Of a stretch of DNA of 24,828 bases, positions 1 through 6,995 are shown piece after piece. The first letter of the stretch is position 1. Each line of letters starts with the position of its first letter. Source of the stretch: Lachnospiraceae bacterium (GTDB lineage: Bacteria; Bacillota_A; Clostridia; Lachnospirales; Lachnospiraceae); the NCBI GenBank assembly GCA_017516285.1, contig JAFXDD010000049.1, positions 1-24,828 on the forward strand, in the 5' to 3' direction. The position numbers and the translations under genes were made by a program. The notes beneath the pieces were generated by a model, which had not been told where the DNA came from, did no database searches, and was given only the letters and a program-made list of their open reading frames with translations.

Positions 1-136
1 ACCGCAGCTGAACTTAGTACCGCTGCAGCCTTTCACTGAGCGAGAGCGGGTTCTAAAAGGACTTATAGCGCTGTCCTTAGCAAAACATAGTTTAACCGGG
101 AGGGAGCAATTATTCGTCACCCCCACAAACCAGAAT
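1..136. other. Non-coding stretch at left edge with inverted repeats, unassigned
   Basis: No gene is recognisable here. The stretch contains GCAGC at 4-8 facing GCTGC at 22-26, a perfect 6-bp stem AAGGAC at 57-62 facing GTCCTT at 73-78, and a weaker stem ATAGTT/AATTAT around 85-113. It lies just downstream of the stop codon of the minus-strand activase-like gene. Read on the minus strand, the 57-78 hairpin is followed by a few T residues, so it could be a weak intrinsic terminator for that gene. A structured RNA cut by the window edge is an alternative, but I could not match it to tmRNA, SRP RNA, RNase P RNA or a known riboswitch. Confidence 0.3.
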
Positions 137-3100
137 TTACAGGTTTTTATGTGCCGTAGAAAGCATGAGTTTAATGCGGTTCAGCTGGTTGACTTCGCTA
201 GCCCCGGGGTCGTAGTCAATAGCGACGATATTGGCTGCAGGGTAGCGCTTACGAAGCTCTTTAATTACGCCTTTGCCAACTACGTGGTTTGGCAGGCAGC
301 CGAATGGCTGGGTGCAGACGATGTTTGGCACGTTGTTATGTAATAATTCAATCATTTCACCTGTTAAGAACCAGCCTTCGCCGGTCTGGTTGCCGATGGA
401 AACGATTGGCTCAGCATATTTTACTAATTCGTAGATGTTGGCCTGTTCATCAAAGTGTTTGCTGGCACGAAGAGCCTTGCGGGCACTTAAACGGATAAGT
501 TCAATCGCCTTGATGCCAAGTTTGCTGACAGTAGCGGCCTTTTTGCTGGTGCCTAAGTGATCAGCCTTGTAAATTTGGTTGTAGAAGCAGTAAAGCATGA
601 AATCAATCAGGTCAGGCATTACGGCCTCTGCACCTTCGTGCTCTAAAAGCTCCACTATGTGATTATTTCCAGTAGGAGAGAATTTAACAAGAATCTCACC
701 TACAATACCAACTCTTGGCTTTTTCATGTCTTTTATCGGTAAAGCATCAAATTCTTCAATAATCTGTCGGCACATTTTATTAAATTTTAAGATGTTTATG
801 TGTTTTGCAGAAACAAATTCTTTACATTTGGCTTCCCATTTTTGGTGTAACGCATCAGCACTGCCGGGTACTTCCTCATAAGGACGCATTCTATAAAGAC
901 AGCGCATGAAAATATCACCAAAGACAGCGCTGACAGCAAGGCGTGTCAGCAGGCTGACATTTACCTTGAAGCCCGGGTTAGCTTCCATGCCGGTCAAATT
1001 CAGAGAAATTACCGGTATTTGCGGCATTCCTGCTTTGTCTAAAGCTCTGCGGATAAAGCCTACATAGTTGGAGGCACGACAGCCGCCGCCGGTTTGCGTC
1101 ATAATCAGCGCGGTACGGTCTAAATCATATTTACCGGATAACAAAGCCTCCATTAACTGACCTACCACCAATAAAGAAGGGTAGCAGGCATCGTTGTTGA
1201 CATACTTTAGGCCCACATCTACGGAGTGCTTGTTGTCATTTTGCAAAATTACTAAGTTATAACCACACTGCCGCATTGCCGGCTCCAAAATGTTAAAGTG
1301 GATTGGAGACATTTGTGGACAGAGAATGGTGTAATTTGCACGCATTTCCTCTGTAAAAATCACGCGGTTGTGGGCGCTGGAATGAAGCTCGCGCTCTTTT
1401 TTCATGCGTTCACGCACGCGGATAGCAGAGAGGAGAGAGCGTACGCGAATGCGGGCAGCTCCAAGGTTGTTGACCTCATCAATTTTTAAGCAGGTATATA
1501 TTTTGTCAGAACCATCCAGAATGTCATGAACCTGGTCGGTAGTAACAGCATCCAGACCACAACCAAAGCTGTTTAACTGTATCAAGTCCAGATACTCCGT
1601 TTTTTTGACATATTCGGCCGCACGATACAGCCTGGAATGATACATCCACTGGTCGGACACAATAAGCGGCCTGTCAGGGTTTGCCAGGTGAGAAACAGAG
1701 TCCTCCGTTAAAACTGCAATGTCAAAGGAGGTAATCATTTCAGGAATACCGTGGTTGATTTCCGGGTCGCAGTGGTATGGGCGACCTGCAAGCACAATGC
1801 CGCGTTTTCCGGTTCTCTCCAGATAAGCGAGTGTTTCCTCCCCTTTTTCCTGTATATCCAGGTGTGCTTTTTCTAATTCAGCCCAACCGGCTCTGCAGGC
1901 TTCTCGAACTTCCTCGGCAGGAATTTCTTTGAATTCTGCAACAATTGCTTCGGCAGCTACATCAAGGGAAGCAAAGCTTAAAAAAGGATTGCGAAGCTTT
2001 ACCTGACCGCTTGTAATTTCCTCCATATTATTTTTGATATTTTCACTATATGAGGTGACGATTGGGCAGTTATAATGGTTGCCGGCCTCAGGGGTTTCAT
2101 TTCTTTCATAGTAGAGTGCAGGATAAAATACAAAATCTACCCCCTGTTCCATAAGCCATTTTACATGTCCGTGGGCTAATTTTGCAGGGTAGCACTCGGA
2201 TTCTGACGGAATGGATTCGATGCCCAGCTCGTAAATTTTACGGTTGGACAGTGGTGAAACAATCACTCTGTAGCCCAACTTGGTAAAGAAAGTAAACCAG
2301 AACGGATAGTTCTCGTACATATTTAAAACACGAGGAATGCCTACGATGCCTCGCGGGGCAGCAGTAACCTCCAAAGGTTCATAATTAAACATGCGGTGAA
2401 GCTTATAATCAAATAAATTCGGAACGTCTTTCTTTTTCTTGGATATGCCAAGGCCTCGTTCGCAACGGTTGCCGCTGATATACTGTCTGCCACCGGTAAA
2501 GCGGTTAATGGTAAGACGGCAGTTGTTGGTACATCCACGACATTTGGTCATGGTAGTGGTAAATTCCAGATTTTGAATTTCCTCCAGAGAGAGCATAGTG
2601 GTTTCTGTGGCGGATGTCTGATATTGTTCACGGGCAATTAAGGCAGCACCAAAGGCACCCATAATACCTGCAATATCAGGGCGGATTACTTCTATGCCTG
2701 CAGTTTTTTCCAGAGAGCGCAGTACCGCATTATTATAAAAAGTACCGCCTTGTACTACAATATGTTTACCAAGCTCAGAAGCATCTGCTACTTTGATAAC
2801 CTTGTAAAGGGCATTCTTGATTACAGAATACGCAAGGCCGGCAGAAATGTCGGGCACGGTAGCGCCTTCCTTTTGAGCCTGCTTTACCTTGGAATTCATA
2901 AATACGGTGCAGCGGGTGCCTAAATCAATAGGATGCTCGGCAAAAAGAGCTTCTTTAGCAAAGTCCTCTACGGAATAGTTTAAGGACTTGGCAAAGGTCT
3001 CAATAAAAGAACCACAGCCGGAGGAGCAAGCTTCATTTAGCTGCACCTTGTCAACGGCTTTATTTTTGATTCGTATGTATTTCATGTCCTGACCGCCAAT

Positions 3101-4354
3101 GTCCAGAATACAATCAACCTCAGGATTGAAAAAGGCGGCAGCGTAATAGTGAGCAACGGTTTCGACCTCACCATCATCCAGTAAAAAAGCAGCCTTCATT
3201 AATGCTTCTCCATAGCCGGTGGAACAGGAGCGTACAATATGGGTGTCGGCAGGCTTTATGGCTAGAATTTCCTTCATGGCACCGATAGCAGTCTCTAACG
3301 GAGAACCATCGTTATTTGCATAAAAACTATATAATAAAGTACCATCTTCGCCTACAACGGCAACCTTGGTAGTAGTAGAGCCGGCATCAATGCCTAAGAA
3401 AGCTCTGCCGTGATAGGTGGCCAAATCTCCCTTGGTTACCTGGTGGGCATCGTGACGAGCCTTAAAAGCATCAAAATCAGCCTGGCTCTTAAATAAAGGC
3501 TCCATACGCTCTACTTCAAAGTCCAGATGGATTTTGCCTGCCAGCTTTTCTATAAGGGCAGACAGCTGAATAGAACAATCCTCTTTGGCAGTCAGAGCGG
3601 AACCAATGGCTGCATATAAATGTGGATAAGGTGCTTCTATAACATGCTCATCATCTAATTTCAGGGTTCTGATAAAGGCCTTTTTTAACTCCGAAAGGAA
3701 GTGTAAAGGACCGCCTAAGAAAGCAACATGTCCGCGAATAGGCTTGCCGCAGGCCAGACCGGATATGGTCTGATTTACCACAGCCTGAAAAATAGAAGCG
3801 GCCAAATCCTCCTTGGTAGCGCCGTCGTTAATTAAGGGTTGGATGTCTGTTTTGGCAAACACGCCGCATCTGGCCGCAATGGTGTATAAAGACTGATAAT
3901 TTGCGGCATATTCATTAAGTCCGGCTGCATCTGTCTGAAGCAAAGATGCCATCTGGTCAATAAAGGAACCGGTACCACCGGCACAGATGCCATTCATACG
4001 TTGCTCCACATTGCCGCCTTCGAAATAAATAATCTTGGCATCTTCACCACCAAGTTCAATAGCAACATCGGTTTGTGGTGCCAATTCTTTTAACGCAGTA
4101 GCAACTGCAATAACTTCCTGATTAAAAGGAACCTCTAAATGATTGGCAAGACTTAAGCCGCCGGAACCGGTAATCATAGGATGTACCGTTAAGTCACCCA
4201 GAACGGCAGAGGCCTTGGAAAGGAGTTCTGTCAATGTTTCCTGAATATTGGCAAAATGCCTTTGATAATCTGAAAATAAAATTTTATGTTCCTGATCCAG
4301 GAGTACGATTTTGACAGTGGTAGAACCAATGTCAATACCTAAATAATGCTTCAT
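137..4354 (-). CDS. 2-hydroxyacyl-CoA dehydratase activase-like protein (double BadF/BcrA ATPase plus DUF2229-type region)
   Basis: This 1405-residue protein contains two ASKHA-fold ATPase modules of the BadF/BadG/BcrA/BcrD (HgdC activator) family. The first opens with [10 protein letters not shown] near residue 7, and the second with [10 protein letters not shown] near residue 321. Each keeps the paired cysteines that in HgdC hold a [4Fe-4S] cluster at the dimer interface: C124 and C163 in the first, C443/C447 and C482 in the second. A cysteine cluster CxxCxxxC with a fourth Cys follows at about 605-631. A long C-terminal region resembles the CoA-enzyme-activase DUF2229 and dehydratase-like domains. 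The known small activators couple ATP hydrolysis to low-potential electron transfer, but the role of this large fused form is not established and the true acceptor is unknown. I prefer the ATG at 4354 over the TTG two codons upstream, because GTGAG lies 9 bases before the ATG. It is monocistronic, with no dehydratase subunit genes beside it. Confidence 0.85.
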   Translation of the reverse strand: MKHYLGIDIGSTTVKIVLLDQEHKILFSDYQRHFANIQETLTELLSKASAVLGDLTVHPMITGSGGLSLANHLEVPFNQEVIAVATALKELAPQTDVAIELGGEDAKIIYFEGGNVEQRMNGICAGGTGSFIDQMASLLQTDAAGLNEYAANYQSLYTIAARCGVFAKTDIQPLINDGATKEDLAASIFQAVVNQTISGLACGKPIRGHVAFLGGPLHFLSELKKAFIRTLKLDDEHVIEAPYPHLYAAIGSALTAKEDCSIQLSALIEKLAGKIHLDFEVERMEPLFKSQADFDAFKARHDAHQVTKGDLATYHGRAFLGIDAGSTTTKVAVVGEDGTLLYSFYANNDGSPLETAIGAMKEILAIKPADTHIVRSCSTGYGEALMKAAFLLDDGEVETVAHYYAAAFFNPEVDCILDIGGQDMKYIRIKNKAVDKVQLNEACSSGCGSFIETFAKSLNYSVEDFAKEALFAEHPIDLGTRCTVFMNSKVKQAQKEGATVPDISAGLAYSVIKNALYKVIKVADASELGKHIVVQGGTFYNNAVLRSLEKTAGIEVIRPDIAGIMGAFGAALIAREQYQTSATETTMLSLEEIQNLEFTTTMTKCRGCTNNCRLTINRFTGGRQYISGNRCERGLGISKKKKDVPNLFDYKLHRMFNYEPLEVTAAPRGIVGIPRVLNMYENYPFWFTFFTKLGYRVIVSPLSNRKIYELGIESIPSESECYPAKLAHGHVKWLMEQGVDFVFYPALYYERNETPEAGNHYNCPIVTSYSENIKNNMEEITSGQVKLRNPFLSFASLDVAAEAIVAEFKEIPAEEVREACRAGWAELEKAHLDIQEKGEETLAYLERTGKRGIVLAGRPYHCDPEINHGIPEMITSFDIAVLTEDSVSHLANPDRPLIVSDQWMYHSRLYRAAEYVKKTEYLDLIQLNSFGCGLDAVTTDQVHDILDGSDKIYTCLKIDEVNNLGAARIRVRSLLSAIRVRERMKKERELHSSAHNRVIFTEEMRANYTILCPQMSPIHFNILEPAMRQCGYNLVILQNDNKHSVDVGLKYVNNDACYPSLLVVGQLMEALLSGKYDLDRTALIMTQTGGGCRASNYVGFIRRALDKAGMPQIPVISLNLTGMEANPGFKVNVSLLTRLAVSAVFGDIFMRCLYRMRPYEEVPGSADALHQKWEAKCKEFVSAKHINILKFNKMCRQIIEEFDALPIKDMKKPRVGIVGEILVKFSPTGNNHIVELLEHEGAEAVMPDLIDFMLYCFYNQIYKADHLGTSKKAATVSKLGIKAIELIRLSARKALRASKHFDEQANIYELVKYAEPIVSIGNQTGEGWFLTGEMIELLHNNVPNIVCTQPFGCLPNHVVGKGVIKELRKRYPAANIVAIDYDPGASEVNQLNRIKLMLSTAHKNL

Positions 4355-4425
4355 AATCAATTACTCACTTTCTACAAGAGTTGAAAATACTTCTAAATGA
4401 AAGATAAAAATTTTCAACATCTTAC

Positions 4426-4454
4426 ATTATACGTCAAATTATTCAGAAGTTCAA
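4426..4454 (-). promoter_or_regulatory. Sigma-A type promoter of the activase-like gene
   Basis: On the minus strand TTGAAC (4454-4449) and TATAAT (4431-4426) are separated by 17 bases, a near-consensus arrangement. Transcription should start near 4419, leaving a leader of about 65 bases before the ATG at 4354. Confidence 0.75.
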
Positions 4455-4456
4455 CA

Positions 4457-4479
4457 CATGTAGTATTAAAAACTACATG
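4457..4479. promoter_or_regulatory. Perfect 8-bp inverted repeat, candidate operator
   Basis: CATGTAGT at 4457-4464 and its exact reverse complement ACTACATG at 4472-4479 flank a 7-base AT-rich centre. The palindrome sits immediately upstream of the -35 box of the minus-strand gene, centred near -49 relative to the predicted start. That position would suit an activator or a repressor that contacts polymerase. It is more than 80 bases from the plus-strand promoter. The cognate regulator is not identifiable from this window. Confidence 0.5.
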
Positions 4480-4559
4480 GGAAAATTTAAAAAATAATAA
4501 AAGAATATAAAAAAAGTATAAATTTAACAAAAAAGTTTTATAGATAGGATTTTAGTTTA

Positions 4560-4588
4560 TTTACTTTCTGCAAAAGGTTTGGTATGAT
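4560..4588 (+). promoter_or_regulatory. Promoter of the rhomboid-like/sigma-like cluster
   Basis: TTTACT at 4560-4565 and TATGAT at 4583-4588 are separated by 17 bases. The predicted start is near 4595, giving a short leader of about 29 bases. It lies in a very AT-rich divergent intergenic region (4355-4623) that shows no other coding potential. Confidence 0.65.
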
Positions 4589-4623
4589 AAATAAAGTGAC
4601 TATCTTTGAAAGGGTATAATTTT

Positions 4624-5478
4624 ATGATACAGTACAATAAAAATTCCAGGAAAAATTTTGGTATTCCAAATCTAACCGCTTTACTTATAGCAGGATATGC
4701 TATTGGATATATTTTGCAGATTGTCAGTCCGAATCTTTTGCCTTATTTAACACTGGACCCTTACCAGATTTTAAAGGGACAGGTATGGCGACTGGTTACC
4801 TGGCTTGTGATTCCACCGGATCGTTTTGACTTTTTTACGCTGATTATGCTTTATTTTTATTACAGAATAGGTACGTTGCTTGAAAATATCTGGGGCACTG
4901 CCAAGTACAGCAAATATATTTTGGGTGGCGTTGTGCTTACCATTATTTCCAGTTTTCTGATGCTGGCATATTTGAAGTATGTGATGGGTGCTACCGGCGA
5001 ATTTTTGGCATATTATTCTGCATTAGGTGCACTTGCCGCTTTTTCAACGTATTATATTAATCTGGCTATTTTTATGGGATATGCAGCCACCTTTCCGGAT
5101 ATGCAGGTTTTGGTATTTTTTGTGATTCCGCTTAAAGTAAAGGTTCTGGGCATTATTGACTTGCTCTTGTTGGTATACACGTTTATTACAGGTGCTTTCT
5201 TTGTAAAGTTTGCGGTTGGTGCAGCATTGTTAAATATGGGGATTTTCCTTTTGACTAATAAGGTGGCCATTAATCCAAAGCAGATTATCCGCAGACAGAA
5301 GTATAATCAGGAAGTGAAAAAGGCCGTTAAAATGGCACCGGCTCACAGGCATAAATGTACTATCTGCGGTGTTACGGACGAGTTGGATTCTAATCTGGAA
5401 TTTAGATTTTGCAGTAAATGTAACGGTAATTATGAATATTGCTCTAATCATTTGTTTACCCATGAGCATATTAAGTAA
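4624..5478 (+). CDS. Rhomboid-like membrane protein with C-terminal zinc-finger-like tail, probably not proteolytic
   Basis: The 284-residue protein has about six hydrophobic segments between residues 15 and 212. It carries rhomboid landmarks: GQVWRLVTW near 52, as in the first rhomboid loop, and LENIWG near 86, which matches the conserved LExxWG after that loop. The catalytic parts look lost. The expected GxSG in the fourth segment reads YYSALG near 131, and no histidine occurs in the sixth segment near 192-205. After the membrane domain come basic residues and a Cys/His tail: C245xxC248, C263xxC266, C273, H276, H280, H282. This suggests a zinc-binding cytosolic tail. The start is the ATG at 4624, preceded by GAAAGGG at a spacing of 9; an upstream in-frame TTG at 4606 lacks a site. 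It is first in a three-gene cluster. The biological role is unknown, and a rhomboid-derived adaptor is my inference. Confidence 0.7.
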   Translation: MIQYNKNSRKNFGIPNLTALLIAGYAIGYILQIVSPNLLPYLTLDPYQILKGQVWRLVTWLVIPPDRFDFFTLIMLYFYYRIGTLLENIWGTAKYSKYILGGVVLTIISSFLMLAYLKYVMGATGEFLAYYSALGALAAFSTYYINLAIFMGYAATFPDMQVLVFFVIPLKVKVLGIIDLLLLVYTFITGAFFVKFAVGAALLNMGIFLLTNKVAINPKQIIRRQKYNQEVKKAVKMAPAHRHKCTICGVTDELDSNLEFRFCSKCNGNYEYCSNHLFTHEHIK

Positions 5479-5499
5479 AGGACAGAAAATGTGTAGAAT

Positions 5500-5516
5500 A
5501 CCCTGGTTGCCGGGGC
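5500..5516 (+). other. Small GC-rich hairpin between rhomboid-like and sigma-like genes
   Basis: CCCTGG and CCGGGG can form a 6-bp stem, including one T-G pair, around a TTG loop. It sits just upstream of the GAGAGGG ribosome site of the next gene. It is not followed by a T tract, so it is unlikely to terminate and may instead affect translation or stability of the downstream message. Confidence 0.35.
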
Positions 5517-5535
5517 TTGGAAATGAGAGGGAAAT

Positions 5536-6279
5536 ATGGAAAAAGAGCTATTGTTTGCAAAAACCTTAGAATATATTAAAAGTGTGGCCAAGGAGCAAAA
5601 TCATATCGTTTCAAGGGAGCAGGTAGAGACTGCCTTTGCTCCTTTGGAGTTTGGTCCGGAGCAGATGGAGATGGTGTATGATTATCTGCATAAGCAAAAG
5701 ATCGGTATTGAGGAGGCTGTAGATCCGGACAGTTTTTTGTCCGAGGAAGATGTAGACTATCTGGATACCTATCTGGAGGAGTTAAAATATTTACCGGAAG
5801 TAACCTCCGGGGAAAGAGAGGCCATTACCCTGTCTGCTATGGCAGGGGACAAGTCCGCCCAGGAGAAATTGACACTTTTGTTTTTACCACAGGTGGTGGA
5901 GATTGCCAAGCTATATGCAGGGCAGGGTGTGTATCTGGAGGATTTGATTGGGGAAGGCAATGTGGCTTTGGCCATGGGTGTATCCATGCTGGGGGCTTTG
6001 GAAAATGCATCTGAGGCAGAGGGCATGCTTGCCAAAATGATTATGGACGGCATGGAGGAGTATATCGGCCTTAATGCTGAACAGGTGAAAGAGGACCAGA
6101 AGGCTATCGATTTAGTCAATAAAGTCTCTGATGCAGCAAAAGAGCTTTCAGAGGATTTACGTAAAAAGATTACCCCATTAGAGTTAGCCAAAGAAACCGG
6201 CATTGCTATCGAAGACATTGAAGAGGCCATTCGCTTAAGTGGAGATACGATTGAATACTTTGAAGGAAAAAATTCGTAA
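5536..6279 (+). CDS. Sigma-70-like protein lacking DNA-binding regions
   Basis: This acidic 247-residue protein aligns by eye with the N-terminal half of primary sigma factors. Residues 20-60 resemble region 1.1 (REQVETAF, then EQMEMVYDYLHKQKI). Residues around 75-100 match the 1.2/2.1 entry. The segment near 115-145 (VVEIAKLYAGQGVYLEDLIGEGN is the relevant stretch, quoted here only as landmarks: VVEIAKLY, then EDLIGEGN) matches regions 2.1-2.2, the core-polymerase clamp contact. The region 2.3-2.4 aromatic and basic residues that melt and read the -10 element are missing. A region 3-like helix pair (TPLELAKE) follows near 212, and region 4 is absent altogether. It could bind RNA polymerase without recognising promoters, acting as a decoy, anti-sigma or appropriator; that is inference. 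The start ATG has GAGAGGG upstream. The next gene starts on its stop codon (TAATG). Confidence 0.7.
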   Translation: MEKELLFAKTLEYIKSVAKEQNHIVSREQVETAFAPLEFGPEQMEMVYDYLHKQKIGIEEAVDPDSFLSEEDVDYLDTYLEELKYLPEVTSGEREAITLSAMAGDKSAQEKLTLLFLPQVVEIAKLYAGQGVYLEDLIGEGNVALAMGVSMLGALENASEAEGMLAKMIMDGMEEYIGLNAEQVKEDQKAIDLVNKVSDAAKELSEDLRKKITPLELAKETGIAIEDIEEAIRLSGDTIEYFEGKNS

Positions 6280-6698
6280 TGTTAGATTATCAAGACTATA
6301 GATATATTTTACAGGATACAGGGGCGCTGTACGTTGGTGCCAGATTTAGCTTTGGAGACATTGCAAAGGAAGAGGAAATACCATTTAAATTCCGCTCTAT
6401 CATGATGCGGCATATTTTACAGGAAGTTGACCAAGAGGATACTTTTGAAAGTATCTTTTATTACATGAAGCATGAAGGCTATGCATATGAAGTTTTTGCC
6501 CAGCTGCGCACCAAGGTCAAGGTGTCACAGCTGACAGAGGTAAAGCACATGTTCGGCAGGACAGAATGGATTTACAAGGAACATGTTTATAAACTGAAAG
6601 AGTTCGTGGCACTCTCTAAATCAGAGAAGGAAAAGCTGGGCATTGTCGTTCAGGAAATACAGTTTTCTAAGCTTGCCATTATGACATTTTCGGTGTAA
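6279..6698 (+). CDS. Conserved-looking 139-residue protein, unrecognised
   Basis: I do not recognise a family. The protein is soluble, with no signal peptide or membrane segment. It is mixed alpha/beta in character, rich in charged and aromatic residues, with several Tyr/Phe pairs in the first 70 residues. Its ATG overlaps the stop codon of the sigma-like gene by one base (TAATG), so translation is probably coupled. It most likely acts with, or in stoichiometry to, the sigma-like protein. Codon use is like its neighbours. No terminator follows directly; the next promoter is about 45 bases downstream. Confidence 0.65.
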   Translation: MLDYQDYRYILQDTGALYVGARFSFGDIAKEEEIPFKFRSIMMRHILQEVDQEDTFESIFYYMKHEGYAYEVFAQLRTKVKVSQLTEVKHMFGRTEWIYKEHVYKLKEFVALSKSEKEKLGIVVQEIQFSKLAIMTFSV

Positions 6699-6740
6699 AA
6701 ATGACCTGAAAAATGCTTGAAAAAATTTTTAAAAAAAGTA

Positions 6741-6769
6741 TTGCATTTTGTCGAAAGGTGTGTTATATT
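6741..6769 (+). promoter_or_regulatory. Strong promoter in the gap before the M16 gene, with a Spo0A-box-like heptamer
   Basis: TTGCAT at 6741-6746 and TATATT at 6764-6769 are spaced by 17 bases. The predicted start is near 6776. The spacer contains TGTCGAA at 6749-6755, identical to the Spo0A box core, so repression by Spo0A binding between the -35 and -10 is possible but unproven. Transcription from here enters a region with three hairpins and no ORF. Confidence 0.65.
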
Positions 6770-6787
6770 AATAATGCGCATAGGCGC

Positions 6788-6809
6788 TTACTTAATTTTT
6801 ATTAAGTAA
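6788..6809 (+). other. AT-rich 9-bp hairpin
   Basis: TTACTTAAT at 6788-6796 and ATTAAGTAA at 6801-6809 are perfectly complementary around a TTTT loop. The low GC content and A-rich downstream flank make it a poor terminator, so it is more likely a structural stem in the candidate RNA. Confidence 0.55.
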
Positions 6810-6825
6810 AATTCCCCTTTTACAC

Positions 6826-6865
6826 GAGCCAGTTCGCTCCCATGCGACTGGCTCAAATAATTTTT
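6826..6865 (+). terminator. Terminator-like hairpin
   Basis: GAGCCAGT at 6826-6833 pairs with ACTGGCTC at 6847-6854. The stem continues by CGC/GCG past one bulged T and closes on a six-base loop. AAATAA precedes the TTTTT run at 6861-6865, so termination may be partial. Confidence 0.55.
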
Positions 6866-6886
6866 GTTATTGAAGCTACATACAGG

Positions 6887-6910
6887 GCTGTCGCGTTTGC
6901 GGCAGCTTTT
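6887..6910 (+). terminator. Intrinsic terminator
   Basis: GCTGTCGC at 6887-6894 pairs with GCGGCAGC at 6899-6906 with one G-T pair and a GTTT loop. It is followed directly by TTTT. The GC-rich stem and immediate T tract fit a rho-independent terminator for the candidate RNA. Confidence 0.65.
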
Positions 6911-6946
6911 GTACGTTAAAAGTTTTATTTTAATAGTTGGATAATT

Positions 6947-6976
6947 TTGAAAAATATGTTAAACTCTATGTATATA
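6947..6976 (+). promoter_or_regulatory. Probable promoter of the M16 protease gene
   Basis: TTGAAA at 6947-6952 and TATATA at 6971-6976 are spaced by 18 bases, downstream of the terminator at 6887-6910. The start would fall near 6983, leaving a leader of only about 13 bases that just includes the GAGGTG ribosome site. Confidence 0.5.
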
Positions 6977-6995
6977 TTGTTTTTTGAGGTGTTTT

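Larger units (their letters stand above)
6776..6911 (+). ncRNA. Candidate small RNA or structured leader
   Basis: This segment follows the promoter at 6741-6769 and has no open reading frame of note. It contains three consecutive hairpins: 6788-6809 (9 bp, TTTT loop), 6826-6854 (8 bp plus 3 bp with one bulged T) and 6887-6906 (8 bp, GTTT loop). The second and third are followed by T-rich tails. The likely transcript is about 90 or 135 bases long, depending on which terminator is used. It could be an independent small RNA or an attenuating leader of the protease gene at 6996, which also has its own promoter-like boxes at 6947-6976. I could not match it to a known RNA family. Confidence 0.5.

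Noticed and set aside
84..118. SRP RNA-like tip (CCGGGAGGGAGCA) or a T-box element at the left edge
   Set aside because: The conserved 5' side of the SRP loop is missing, and the T-box antiterminator sequence and downstream gene are absent.
149..4300. Plus-strand ORFs within the activase-like gene
   Set aside because: They are antisense to a gene with strong family motifs and have no ribosome sites or recognisable products.
5769..6230. 153-codon minus-strand ORF opposite the sigma-like gene
   Set aside because: The Ser-rich low-complexity product is a codon-bias shadow of the acidic plus-strand gene.
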